Origin: Psychromonas sp. CD1
GTDB taxonomy: Bacteria; Pseudomonadota; Gammaproteobacteria; Enterobacterales; Psychromonadaceae
Direction of reading: 5' to 3'
DNA length: 64,000 nucleotides
NCBI RefSeq assembly: GCF_002239585.1
Contig: NZ_NDFH01000003.1
Span: 682,001-746,000 of the forward strand
Of the stretch, positions 36,780 through 45,161 are shown in pieces (position 1 is the first letter of the stretch; each line of letters opens with the position of its first letter). Below the pieces are notes generated by a model. That model worked only from the letters and a program-made list of their open reading frames with translations, made no database searches and was not told the DNA's origin. Made by a program: the position numbers and the translations under genes.

Positions 36780-37600
36780 AGGGGTATTTAATCTCTTTTT
36801 TTAATGCCGTGGGATCGAACCAGCAACCAGAGATAATGCATTGTTGCCAACACAGAGCATGCAACACTAGCACTATGCCACGACCGTTTCTTAGAATTAT
36901 CAAAAAACTTCAATACATAACTCGGACCCAATACACTTCGGGTGTTCATGTATCTGCGCAATATATTAAAGTATACTAAATTATTATTAGCCCAAACAGA
37001 TTTTTAATTTCAAAATGTTAGTTCTGACTCCGCAAGAATGATGAGGTCGTGGAATATGACTGCAGCGGCAAACTACTCGTAATTCCGTAAAGGCTTTCTG
37101 AAAACAGCGGGAACACCCTTGTTGCTGTACCCACACAGAACAAAATTTCGAAAGCGGTCATGCAATGAAAAACGTCGGTAATTTATTCTCAAACCTACCC
37201 GTTGGCAACTATGATCCTGAGTTTACTTCTTCTCCCATCCCCCAGTTCTTTATGGGTGATTTCATGTAGACCAGTCAGTGTCTCGCAAACTGTGGGTGCG
37301 CGAGTGGGCGAGCATGCGCGCGACCACATCAAACGCGCTTTATACATATATACATATACTGTATTTGCCATCATTCCTTTTGATTCAACTTATCTTTGTA
37401 AAGCAATGTATTCCAACGATAAGTTTCTCTTCATCTAGAGTTCTAGTTATAAACCACCAGCTGGTCATATTTAAGGTGACTGGAATCTGGTATCTTAAGC
37501 AGGTTGGTGTTGTCTGGCAATGATACTTAAGATATCTTAAAATGAGGGAGGGCGAAAGTTTTTTTACTAAACGCTGGTGTAGGCAACAATTTGTGCACTC
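36780..37600. other. Anomalous gene-poor patch with a tRNA/SINE-like segment
   Basis: Between priA and azlD lie about 970 bases without a convincing gene. On the minus strand TGGCATAGTGC (36870-36880) and GGTTCGATCCC (36811-36821) match the A and B boxes of tRNA genes about 60 bases apart, but acceptor and T arms do not pair properly. About 37290-37345 is unusually rich in CpG, followed by a TATA repeat. The texture differs from the rest of the window. It may be a decayed tRNA region, foreign DNA or an assembly join. Short frames here (34-81 codons) show no known similarity. Confidence 0.4.
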
Positions 37601-37655
37601 TTCGTTTAAAAAACAAATAACCTTTTAAAAAACCTTCATGTATTCATTAAAATAA

Positions 37656-37679
37656 AAAAAGGCACCTAAGTGCCTTTTT
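37656..37679 (-). terminator. Terminator of azlCD
   Basis: A perfect 10-bp stem AAAAAGGCAC / GTGCCTTTTT with a 4-nt loop. On the minus strand a T run follows, about 25 bases after the azlD stop. Confidence 0.88.
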
Positions 37680-37704
37680 ACTTTATCATAGCGATCGATT
37701 TAAC

Positions 37705-38046
37705 TTAACAGAGATAACAAAGAAAATACTGAAAGAATAATAATGATGCAATGCCACTAATCACCACCCAAATCAAATCAAATTTAAAACTAACCAAAGT
37801 ACAGACGATAGCCGCCAACACTTTCGGATTCTGTAGATTAAATTCCATATGCTCACCCGCACCCAATATAGATACGGCAATAATAGCAGGAAGTACGGTA
37901 ACTGGCACAAAACGTAATGTCTTTTTAAAACGCTCTGACATATTAAAACGACCCGCTAAACCTATAATTGAAAAACGGATAATAAAAGTAGCAATCACCA
38001 TACAAACAGTAATTAGCATATAGGTATTTAAATTAATATGATGCAT
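37705..38046 (-). CDS. azlD: AzlD-family amino-acid exporter small subunit
   Basis: A 113-residue membrane protein with about four hydrophobic helices and the AzlD-family FVPVTVLPAIIAV stretch. AzlD proteins pair with AzlC to form an exporter of branched-chain amino acids (or, in homologues such as YgaZH, of valine and methionine). It overlaps the upstream azlC by 14 bases. The final short Cys-containing tail (FFQYFLCYLC) is unusual but could be natural. Confidence 0.88.
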   Translation of the reverse strand: MHHINLNTYMLITVCMVIATFIIRFSIIGLAGRFNMSERFKKTLRFVPVTVLPAIIAVSILGAGEHMEFNLQNPKVLAAIVCTLVSFKFDLIWVVISGIASLLFFQYFLCYLC

Positions 38047-38809
38047 TACACAATTCCTTTCCTTGAGTGTTTAAGTTTTCTTCTTCTTTATCTTTTTTAA
38101 TACGTTGAATATCTTCTTCTTTTTGCATAGCTTCTGTCGATAAATCCATACGATATCCAGCAAAAACACCAATGCAAGCTGCAATAACAAGGCCTAATGA
38201 ATACGGCAAGTCTGATAATAAAATACCCGTAATCGTTGCAACAATAGCAGCGGTAATACATTCTCTATTTTTAACTTGTGGGATAACAATTGCGATAAAC
38301 GCAGCTACCATCGCAAAATCCAAACCATAATCTGCAATTTCAGGGAAAGAGCTACCCACGATAGCACCTAAAAAGTTAGCCAGAACCCAAGTAAACCAAA
38401 AGCCACCCATTGCACCTAAATAAAACCAGTGTCTATCTTTTTTATTCAACTTCATTTCATCTATTGTTGCCGCATACACTTCATCCGTTAATCCATAAGC
38501 CATTAACGCACGCATCGGGAAGGAATAGTCTTTCATATATTCAGCCATTGAAGCGCTGTATAAAACATGGCGAAGATTAATAATAAACGTGGTTAACATA
38601 ATAATTAAAATGCTACCTGAAGATTGTATTAAGCCGAGTGCCACCATTTGCGCGGAGCCTGCAAAAACAGTAAACGACCACAATGTACTTTGGGTTATGG
38701 ACATGCCCACACTAATACTGATTGCACCAACTATAAAAGAAAAAGGGAAACCACCAACACATAAGGGTGAGATGGCTTTTAATCCCATTAAGAAATATTT
38801 TTTATTCAT
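38033..38809 (-). CDS. azlC: AzlC-family amino-acid exporter large subunit
   Basis: A 258-residue membrane protein of the AzlC family, with PLCVGGFPFSFIVGAI, STLWSFTVFAGSAQMVALGL and LRHVLYSASMAEYM near the N-terminus and about seven helices. A charged cytoplasmic tail (KEEDIQRIKKDKEEE) is longer than usual. With AzlD it likely exports a neutral amino acid. It is divergent from ridA-cyuA, with a 306-base region between them that holds two pairs of the same palindrome, which suggests shared control with cysteine or imine metabolism. Confidence 0.9.
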   Translation of the reverse strand: MNKKYFLMGLKAISPLCVGGFPFSFIVGAISISVGMSITQSTLWSFTVFAGSAQMVALGLIQSSGSILIIMLTTFIINLRHVLYSASMAEYMKDYSFPMRALMAYGLTDEVYAATIDEMKLNKKDRHWFYLGAMGGFWFTWVLANFLGAIVGSSFPEIADYGLDFAMVAAFIAIVIPQVKNRECITAAIVATITGILLSDLPYSLGLVIAACIGVFAGYRMDLSTEAMQKEEDIQRIKKDKEEENLNTQGKELCNASY

Positions 38810-38841
38810 ATCAATACCTGTTATTCGATTTACATTGCGAC

Positions 38842-38882
38842 TGCAAATTATTTTACAATGACCAGATGCAAATTATTTTGCA
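38842..38882. promoter_or_regulatory. Paired operator-like palindromes by azlC
   Basis: TGCAAATTATTTTACA (38842-38857) and TGCAAATTATTTTGCA (38867-38882) are near-palindromes 25 bases apart, just upstream of azlC. They match the pair on the ridA side, suggesting one DNA-binding protein acts on both promoters. Confidence 0.6.
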
Positions 38883-39032
38883 ATTGTATTACTGTTTTTT
38901 CTAGGGTTCAAGGTATTTTGTTTGTAATACACAATTTTATTTGCGCTGGATCACATAAATAGCGGCGTACTGCTATTTTTAAATTTTCCAATTGGTTGAT
39001 TTATAAGCGAATAAAAAATTAAATCGAATTGT

Positions 39033-39072
39033 AGCAAATATATTTGCAACTTGTCTTGCAAATATATTTGTA
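39033..39072. promoter_or_regulatory. Paired operator-like palindromes by ridA
   Basis: AGCAAATATATTTGCA (39033-39048) and TGCAAATATATTTGTA (39057-39072) lie 24 bases apart. The second overlaps a possible -35 (TTGCAA) of a promoter with -10 TACAGT (16-base spacer), about 35 bases before the ridA start, which suits repression. The YheO-like regulator downstream is the best candidate ligand-responsive protein. Confidence 0.62.
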
Positions 39073-39115
39073 AGTAGTACAGTCTCGCTGTCGCATTACT
39101 CATCTAGGAAATATC

Positions 39116-39496
39116 ATGAAACAAATTATTACAGCAAACAGTGCTCCCGAAGCCATTGGTCCATATTCACATGGCAATAAATTCGCCAATCTTATATTCA
39201 CTTCAGGTCAGCTTCCTGTCTGTAAAGAAAAGGGTTCGGTTGTCGATGGAGGTATCGTTGCCCAATCCCACCAATCATTAACCAATTTAAAAGCAGTGCT
39301 TGAAGCTGGTGGCGGCAGTCTAGAAACTGTTTTAAAAACAACATGTTATCTTTCTGATATAAACGATTTTGCGGAATTTAATAAAGTATATAGTGAATTT
39401 TTTAGCACTGAATGTCCTGCTCGCAGTTGCTTTGCAGTAAAAGATTTACCGTTAAATGTAAAAGTTGAAGTCGAAGCAATCGCTTATTGTAAATAA
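39116..39496 (+). CDS. ridA: RidA family enamine/imine deaminase
   Basis: A 126-residue trimeric Rid protein that hydrolyses reactive 2-aminoacrylate and related imines, which form when PLP enzymes dehydrate serine or cysteine. Typical stretches: [23 protein letters not shown] (seen in parts), [22 protein letters not shown] and the arginine in [12 protein letters not shown] needed for deamination. It is the first gene before cyuA, whose enzyme releases just such intermediates from cysteine. The start behind TAGGAAATATC is clear. Confidence 0.94.
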   Translation: MKQIITANSAPEAIGPYSHGNKFANLIFTSGQLPVCKEKGSVVDGGIVAQSHQSLTNLKAVLEAGGGSLETVLKTTCYLSDINDFAEFNKVYSEFFSTECPARSCFAVKDLPLNVKVEVEAIAYCK

Positions 39497-39522
39497 CAAT
39501 AAATAATTTGAAGGGGATCAAT

Positions 39523-40797
39523 ATGAAAACACAATGGCAACAATACATTAACATTCTCAAGTCTGTCGTGAAACCTGCTTTAGGTTGCACAGAGCCTATC
39601 GCCGTTGCTTATGCGTCTGCTGTCGCAATGCAAATGTTAGATGGCGAACCAGAAAAAATTACAGTACAAGTTTCTGATAATCTGTATAAAAACTCAATGG
39701 GTGTTTTTGTTCCTGGAACCGGACAGATCGGTTTACGTATTGCCGCATCTGTTGGTGCGTTTGCAGGCGATCCCCTCGCAGATTTACAAGTATTAGAAAA
39801 TATAACCAATACCGATGTCGAGAAAGCCCAGACACTTATTGATGCAAATAACGTTGAAGTCTCACGTATCGATGTAGATGAGTTTATATATTGTCTTGTT
39901 GAAATTAAAGCGGGTAATAATATCGCTATTGTTGAAGTAAGCGGTGCACATACACAAGTTATTAGCAAAAAATTAAACGGTAAAGTTGTGTTCACGAAAT
40001 CAACGGCGACAAACGCATCGACCGCATCTATCTGTGATGGTGTAGATATTACAGTCGAAGGTATTTATAACTTTGCAATGCAGGCGCCTTTTGCAGATAT
40101 AGAATTTATTTTAGAGTCTGCAAGATTAAATTCTACCCTAGCAGATGAAGGTTTAACCAATGACTATGGCTTGAAAATTGGTCGTATTATACAAAAAAGC
40201 ATTAAAGATGGATTTATGTCTGATGACTTGGTCAGTAATATTTTAATGCATACATCTGCGGCATCTGATGCTCGAATGGGTGGTGCATCTTTACCTGCCA
40301 TGAGTAATTATGGAAGTGGTAATCAAGGTATTGCAGCAACTTTACCTGTCATGATAATGTCTAAACATTGTGGTCATGGCGACGATAAACTTGCTCGCGC
40401 ACTAATACTGAGTAACTTAGTCGCCATTTACATTAAATCTTATTATCCACCACTGTCAGCATTTTGTGGTAATACAGCGACAAGTTCTGCGGTTGCGATG
40501 GCAATGGTGTATCTTATGGGCGGTGATTACAAACAAAGCTGTTATGCAATTCAAAATGTACTGGGCGATTGTACAGGTATTATCTGTGATGGTGCTAAAT
40601 CAACCTGTGCGTTGAAAGTTAAAACAACAACAAGCAGTGCAATCTATAGTTCAATGCTAGCAATTAATGCCACAGGAACCACTGATCAAGGTATCATTGC
40701 CGATAATGTTGAACAAACGATTCGCAACTTAGGTAAATTAGTGACCATTGGCATGCCGAAAACAGATGCGATTATCATTGATATTATGTCGGCATAA
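39523..40797 (+). CDS. cyuA: L-cysteine desulfidase (CyuA/UPF0597 family)
   Basis: An about 424-residue oxygen-sensitive Fe-S enzyme of the UPF0597/CyuA (YhaM) family that breaks L-cysteine into pyruvate, ammonia and sulfide. It matches E. coli CyuA throughout: [15 protein letters not shown] near the N-terminus, [28 protein letters not shown] (in parts), [13 protein letters not shown], and the Cys-bearing [19 protein letters not shown] that should hold the cluster. I chose the ATG at 39523 behind AAGGGG; an ATG 5 codons upstream lacks such a site. It follows ridA by 26 bases and is very likely co-transcribed with it. Confidence 0.9.
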   Translation: MKTQWQQYINILKSVVKPALGCTEPIAVAYASAVAMQMLDGEPEKITVQVSDNLYKNSMGVFVPGTGQIGLRIAASVGAFAGDPLADLQVLENITNTDVEKAQTLIDANNVEVSRIDVDEFIYCLVEIKAGNNIAIVEVSGAHTQVISKKLNGKVVFTKSTATNASTASICDGVDITVEGIYNFAMQAPFADIEFILESARLNSTLADEGLTNDYGLKIGRIIQKSIKDGFMSDDLVSNILMHTSAASDARMGGASLPAMSNYGSGNQGIAATLPVMIMSKHCGHGDDKLARALILSNLVAIYIKSYYPPLSAFCGNTATSSAVAMAMVYLMGGDYKQSCYAIQNVLGDCTGIICDGAKSTCALKVKTTTSSAIYSSMLAINATGTTDQGIIADNVEQTIRNLGKLVTIGMPKTDAIIIDIMSA

Positions 40798-40914
40798 TAA
40801 ACAGATGAAAACATCTGTAAGCACCTAATTTATATACTTATTTATTTACTTGTTGATGTCAATAATAAACCGCTTTATAGTAAGGTGGTTTATTCTTTTA
40901 TAGGAAAATAAATC

Positions 40915-41583
40915 GTGCACCAATTAAGCCAAACTGATCTTGATATACTAAACGCAATGAGAAATGTGGTGGATGGTATTGCCGCTATGTTCGGCAAGCA
41001 TACCGAGGTATTATTACATTCTCTTGATGTCAGAAACACATCGATAATAAAAATAGTCAATGGGAATATCACGGGTAGAAGCGTTGGGGCTCCTATAACT
41101 AATGTCGCTTTAATGAAATTAACAGAAGGCAGGGATGTATCTGCTTCTTATTTAACAAAATCCCCAGATGGAAAAAGCTTGCGCTCAATAACCACCATTA
41201 TTCGAAATGCCGATAATAGACCCATTGGTTTATTATGTATTAATAGCAATCTTGATGCACCTTTTCAATCTATGATGCGCGCTCTACTACCTGATATCAT
41301 GCCTGTACAAGAATGCAACCATTCACCCGAAACTTTCGCACTCGATCATGAGGAGCTAATGCAAAGCTCAATTAGAAGTGTACAAAATAAAGTGATGCAA
41401 GATAACAATATTTCTATGCAGAAAAAAAATAAAGAAATCGTTGTCGCTTTAAATGAATTAGGTATCTTTGATTTAAAAGATAGTATTAGTAGCGTTGCCA
41501 AAAGTCTAAAAATATCCATTCACAGTATCTATCGTTATTTACGGAATATAGAAAGTACAAAAAACATATTACATTTACAATAA
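40915..41583 (+). CDS. YheO/DauR-like transcriptional regulator
   Basis: A 222-residue regulator with an N-terminal YheO-type PAS-like sensor domain (MFGKHTEVLLHSL, GRSVGAPITN, RSITTIIRNADNRPIGLLC in parts) and a C-terminal helix-turn-helix (SISSVAKSLKISIHSIYRYL). Relatives include DauR, a repressor of D-amino-acid use. It begins with GTG behind TAGGAAA. It follows cyuA on the same strand after a 117-base gap, so it may be part of the same regulon. I infer that it binds the TGCAAAT-type palindromes between azlC and ridA. Confidence 0.85.
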   Translation: MHQLSQTDLDILNAMRNVVDGIAAMFGKHTEVLLHSLDVRNTSIIKIVNGNITGRSVGAPITNVALMKLTEGRDVSASYLTKSPDGKSLRSITTIIRNADNRPIGLLCINSNLDAPFQSMMRALLPDIMPVQECNHSPETFALDHEELMQSSIRSVQNKVMQDNNISMQKKNKEIVVALNELGIFDLKDSISSVAKSLKISIHSIYRYLRNIESTKNILHLQ

Positions 41584-41600
41584 TATTCTATAAATTTCCA

Positions 41601-41638
41601 TTTGGCTTTAAAGATAAAAAAGCACGTTTAAAGCCAAA
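41601..41638. terminator. Long hairpin between the YheO-like gene and the ABC genes
   Basis: A perfect 12-bp inverted repeat TTTGGCTTTAAA / TTTAAAGCCAAA with a 14-base spacer, positioned between convergent transcripts. It coincides with the point where the ABC permease frame is cut off, so it could end both transcripts or mark the scar. Confidence 0.6.
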
Positions 41639-41709
41639 CAAAATAAAGTTAAAACAACTCGATGCTCTAAACACTCTTTTTCAAGCATATAAAAAATACG
41701 ATGCATCAT
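41608..41709 (-). pseudogene. ABC-2 permease stub after the ATPase gene
   Basis: A 33-codon frame starts at the ATG at 41709, which overlaps the ATPase stop codon as ATGA, the normal coupling for an ATPase-permease pair. It codes MMHRIFYMLEKECLEHR and then a hydrophobic stretch (VVLTLFCLALNVLFYL), like the cytoplasmic start and first helix of an ABC-2 permease, and stops at 41608 inside a hairpin. The remaining membrane helices are absent. Confidence 0.65.
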
Positions 41710-42560
41710 AAACCTTCCTTTTGAATGGCGATAAATATGTCTTGCAGACTTGCCTTCGTGATAATACCCAACGTTTGTGCTTCTTCTAAATACTGGCTCT
41801 TAAGTAACCATTTTGTCATCGCAAACCCAGATTGGATCCCAAGTGGAGACATTTTTCTCACCCTATCATGTAGCTCAGCCCCCCCCTCTAATATAAAATA
41901 TTGCTCCTGTAATGTTTCAATTTCGGTATATAATGCCATTTTACCTTGCTTAAGAATCAAAACATCGGTAAGTAGATGTTCGATTTCATTAACTTCATGG
42001 CTAGCTATAATTAAAGATCGAGACCCTTCTTGAAACCAAGTAATCAAATGTTTATAAAAAGTATCCCTATATAACAAATCTAAACCCAATGTTGGTTCAT
42101 CTAATATTAAGACACGCGTATCGGTCGCAATTATCAACGCTAAATGTAATTGCACACGCATGCCCTTGGATAGGGTGGCAATATTTTGAGACATTAAGAT
42201 ATTAGTATCTACTAATATCTCCTTGGCTTTAGCAATATCAAAACGAGGATGAACACCTTGGCTATAACGTAATATTTGCGCCACAGTCATCCACAAAGGC
42301 AATACATTTACATCCGAAATATAAGCAAGATGTTGCATTAACTGCGCACGCTTTTTACGGGGATCTAAAGCACAAACAGTAATTTTACCTTGATACGATA
42401 GCGCACCTAATATCGCACCTATAAGAGATGACTTTCCAGCACCATTATGACCTAACAAACCAAGGATCTGCCCCTCTTTTAGAGTAAAAGAAACGTTATC
42501 TAAAGCCAACGTAGACTTATATTTTTTACTCACTTTATTAACATCAACTAATATTTTCAT
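41706..42560 (-). CDS. ABC transporter ATP-binding protein (ABC-2 type)
   Basis: A 284-residue ATPase with Walker A LLGHNGAGKSSLIGAI, Walker B RVLILDEPTLGLD and an H-loop IIASHEVNEIE. The signature motif reads LSKGMRVQLHLALIIA instead of LSGGQ, as in many YtrB-like exporters. It follows a GntR/YtrA-type regulator with a 4-base overlap, the usual arrangement of envelope-stress or drug-export ytr operons. The partner permease survives only as a 33-codon stub, so unless a permease works from elsewhere the transporter is not functional. Confidence 0.88.
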   Translation of the reverse strand: MKILVDVNKVSKKYKSTLALDNVSFTLKEGQILGLLGHNGAGKSSLIGAILGALSYQGKITVCALDPRKKRAQLMQHLAYISDVNVLPLWMTVAQILRYSQGVHPRFDIAKAKEILVDTNILMSQNIATLSKGMRVQLHLALIIATDTRVLILDEPTLGLDLLYRDTFYKHLITWFQEGSRSLIIASHEVNEIEHLLTDVLILKQGKMALYTEIETLQEQYFILEGGAELHDRVRKMSPLGIQSGFAMTKWLLKSQYLEEAQTLGIITKASLQDIFIAIQKEGL

Positions 42561-42928
42561 TTATCGCTCTCAATCTGCTTTTTTAATGCTTTAATAAAAG
42601 TACATAAAGGCATATCAATACGCTTTAACGTAGCAACTATTTGTGGGATCTGCTCTTCTAGAAAGAGTTGTTTTTTTTCTTTTTTTAATTTTTCAAGGGC
42701 ACCACTTAACACATACATCCCTTGCCCTCTCTTTTTTTCAACTAATTTTGCATCCACCAATAATTGATACGCCTTCATCACCGTAAGATGATTTATTTTC
42801 AAATCTAAAGCAACGCACCGTATAGAGGGTAGTGCCCCCCCCTCAGGCCAAATTCCTTGTAACATTTGAGTTTCAATTAAATCTTTGATTTGATGAAAAA
42901 TCGGTTGTTTATTATTCCATTTCGTCAC
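42557..42928 (-). CDS. GntR-family regulator, YtrA type
   Basis: A 123-residue repressor with an N-terminal winged helix (KWNNKQPIFHQIKDLIETQ, LPSIRCVALDLKINHLTVMKAYQLL, KRGQGMYVL in parts) and a short C-terminal helix, the YtrA subfamily layout. I prefer the GTG at 42928 because it gives the family start MTKWNN and lies behind ATAGGT; the ATG at 42943 is the alternative. It is the first gene of the regulator-ATPase-permease operon and likely represses its own promoter, which lies in the tandem repeat just upstream. Confidence 0.85.
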   Translation of the reverse strand: MTKWNNKQPIFHQIKDLIETQMLQGIWPEGGALPSIRCVALDLKINHLTVMKAYQLLVDAKLVEKKRGQGMYVLSGALEKLKKEKKQLFLEEQIPQIVATLKRIDMPLCTFIKALKKQIESDK

Positions 42929-42929
42929 T

Positions 42930-42964
42930 GTTATACCTATCATGGTGATATACTCAGGTATAAC
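42930..42964. promoter_or_regulatory. Operator-like inverted repeat at the GntR gene start
   Basis: Arms GTTATACCT (42930-42938) and AGGTATAAC (42956-42964) are exact complements around the predicted translation start, downstream of the -10. The AGGTATAAC arm recurs at 43023-43031 in the second repeat unit. Placement suits autorepression by the YtrA-type protein. Confidence 0.5.
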
Positions 42965-43076
42965 ACTATAACAGAAGAGCAATGCTGAACAAGTATTTTT
43001 ATACCTCAATGGTGATATACTCAGGTATAACACTATAACAGAAGAGCAATACTGAACAAGTATTTTTATACCTCAA
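42943..43076 (-). repeat. 67-bp tandem duplication carrying two promoters
   Basis: Units 42943-43009 and 43010-43076 are direct repeats with a single difference (TGCTG versus TACTG). On the minus strand each holds TTGTTC and TATAGT with a 16-base spacer (at 42987-42992/42965-42970 and 43054-43059/43032-43037), so the GntR-ABC operon has a doubled promoter and operator. Confidence 0.85.
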
Positions 43077-43244
43077 TGTCAGCTTCCATCACAAAGTTAA
43101 CGAGATAAATCGACGGCTAAAATCTGAGTTTGCATAGAAAAGCAGTGCCTTATTAAATAAATGCTTTTGATATATCCTCGCATTTAGTTTTCTTGTATTA
43201 TTCCACTACCTATGCAATCACTTTAGCCATATCGAATATAAAAT

Positions 43245-44120
43245 ATGATGCCTTTACATTTAGTCAATAAATTACCCGTCGGTGCAAAATATATGTTGCT
43301 ATCCGCCTTTGCTTTTGCGCTGATGTCCAGTTGCGTAAAATTAGTCAGCACCTATGGGATCCCTGTTTTTGAAATTATCGCTGCGCGCGCCATTGTGTCT
43401 TTAGTAATAAGCTATACCGATGTGAAACGTAAAAGAATTTCTCTTTGGGGAAACAATAAAAAATTGCTTATTTCTCGCGGTCTCTCGGGCACGTTAGCAT
43501 TATTGTGCATTTACTATGCACTGGCAACTTTGCCTTTAGCAGAAGCAACTTTATTACAATATTTATACCCAGTTTTCACCTCAATCCTCGCCATTATATT
43601 TTTACATGAAAAAATACAACGCTCGACTATATTATGTATCTGTTGCTGTCTATTAGGTTTACTTTTAATTGTAGAAACCGGCAGTAACCAAGCGTTACCT
43701 ATGTTCAGTGTGGGTATTGCTATAGTAGGAGCTTTCGGTAGTGCAGTGTCTTATACACTAGTTAAACGCTTAAGTAATAGTGAAGATAGCTCGGTTATCA
43801 TCTTTTATTTTCCACTCATTGCATTGCCAATATCCGCTCTTTTACTGGGTAATGATTTTGTCCTGCCGAACACGCAAGCACTCTTATTATTATTATTTGT
43901 CGGTGTTTTCACTCAAATTGGACAAATAGGCCTAACCAACGCAATGAAAACCGAAGATGCCAGTAAAGCCACTGCTTATTCTTATGTACAAGTCATATTC
44001 TCTATTACTATCGGCTGGCTATTCTTTAATGAAAGCCCTTCGTTGTCGACATTAAGTGGGGGCCTTTTCATTGTTGCAGGTGCCTTGATTAATGTATTTT
44101 ATAAATCTAAAAAAACTTAA
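43245..44120 (+). CDS. DMT-family transporter (EamA domains)
   Basis: A 291-residue inner-membrane protein with about ten helices in two EamA halves (first half with LSAFAFALMSSCVKLV and ARAIVSLVISY; second with GAFGSAVSYTLVKRL). Members of the drug/metabolite superfamily export amino acids, nucleosides or other small molecules. The substrate cannot be told. It is a single gene on the plus strand, divergent from the GntR-ABC operon and upstream of tdk. Confidence 0.88.
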   Translation: MMPLHLVNKLPVGAKYMLLSAFAFALMSSCVKLVSTYGIPVFEIIAARAIVSLVISYTDVKRKRISLWGNNKKLLISRGLSGTLALLCIYYALATLPLAEATLLQYLYPVFTSILAIIFLHEKIQRSTILCICCCLLGLLLIVETGSNQALPMFSVGIAIVGAFGSAVSYTLVKRLSNSEDSSVIIFYFPLIALPISALLLGNDFVLPNTQALLLLLFVGVFTQIGQIGLTNAMKTEDASKATAYSYVQVIFSITIGWLFFNESPSLSTLSGGLFIVAGALINVFYKSKKT

Positions 44121-44233
44121 AATAATGACGTTAGATACTTTATATACAAATAAATATTGTGAATACAGTACACTAAGCGTGATACAAAACAATTTGTTAT
44201 TATTGCCCCCTGGCACCTTTAAAGGAAGAAATT

Positions 44234-44818
44234 TTGGCACAACTCTACTTCTATTATTCAGCAATGAATGCTGGTAAATCAACGGCCCTTTTACAATCGT
44301 CTTATAATTATCGTGAGCGAGGCATGAATACATTAGTACTAACACCCGCTATCGATAATCGAGCAGGAGTCGGTAAAGTCGCATCACGAATAGGGCTAGA
44401 GTGTGAAGCTCAAGCCTTCTGCTCCAATGATAATTTAGCCAAACTTATTGAAACCGTACACAAACAACAACAACAACATTGTATTCTTCTTGATGAAGCT
44501 CAATTCCTGACCAAAAAACAAGTGAAAGAATTAACTTATGTTGTAGATATACTTGGGATCCCTGTTCTGTGTTATGGTATTAAAACGGATTTTCAAGGTG
44601 AACTTTTTAGTGGAAGTCATTATTTGTTAGCTTGGGCAGATAAACTCATCGAATTAAAAACAATTTGTCACTGTGGTCGAAAAGCCAATATGATTTTACG
44701 ACGCGACAGTCAGGGTAACGTTATCAGTGAAGGTGCCCAAATAGAAATAGGGGGTAATGAAAGCTATGAATCCGTTTGTCGAAAGCACTTTCGAGATGTA
44801 GTTTGGGATGTTAAATAA
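44234..44818 (+). CDS. tdk: Thymidine kinase
   Basis: A type II thymidine kinase (194 aa) that phosphorylates thymidine in salvage. Near-identical to E. coli Tdk at the N-terminus: [20 protein letters not shown] with the P-loop, [38 protein letters not shown] (base binding) and zinc-site cysteines in TICHCGRKA and SVCRKH. The start codon is TTG, fixed by AAAGGAAG upstream and by the conserved AQLYF. Confidence 0.95.
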   Translation: MAQLYFYYSAMNAGKSTALLQSSYNYRERGMNTLVLTPAIDNRAGVGKVASRIGLECEAQAFCSNDNLAKLIETVHKQQQQHCILLDEAQFLTKKQVKELTYVVDILGIPVLCYGIKTDFQGELFSGSHYLLAWADKLIELKTICHCGRKANMILRRDSQGNVISEGAQIEIGGNESYESVCRKHFRDVVWDVK

Positions 44819-44938
44819 CATTTTAGTCCCATCCAATTCTATAAAACCAATCTACATATATGTGTTGGTAATCCCCCCGAAAAATAATCGAAGTCAAAAG
44901 TAGAATTTTCTCGTATGATTTAACTCAGGAGAATTTTC

Positions 44939-45097
44939 ATGAAAAAAGCACATTTTAGCGACAGCCAAATTTTATCGATATTAAAACAAGCCGAAAAAGG
45001 TGTACCCATTCCCGAATTATGCCGAGAACACGGCATGAGTAATTCAAGCTTTTATAAATGGCGAACAAAATATGGTGGCATGGATGTATCGTTGTAA
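44939..45097 (+). mobile_element. IS3-family transposase OrfA fragment
   Basis: A 52-codon frame, from an ATG behind CAGGAG, codes MKKAHFSDSQILSILKQAEK, then PELCREHGMSNSSFYKWRTK and KYGGMD, the helix-turn-helix start of an IS3-family OrfA. Full OrfA has about 90-100 residues; here the frame stops just past KYGGMD and no OrfB follows. A possible left end (TGTTGGTAATCCCCCC) lies about 75 bases upstream. It sits at the join before the inverted ppiD. Confidence 0.85.
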
Positions 45098-45161
45098 CTT
45101 AATTAGATGTATTAACGTGTCATTTGATGCGTTTTTTATATCAGTTTAGAGGGTCCAAAAA

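Noticed and set aside
36801-36890. Possible functional tRNA gene on minus
   Set aside because: The A- and B-box-like sequences are present, but the acceptor, anticodon and T stems do not pair properly.
37165-37523. Short frames (34-81 codons) in the anomalous patch near priA
   Set aside because: They overlap one another in different frames, lack ribosome sites and match no family I know; chance open frames in a GC-richer stretch are more likely.
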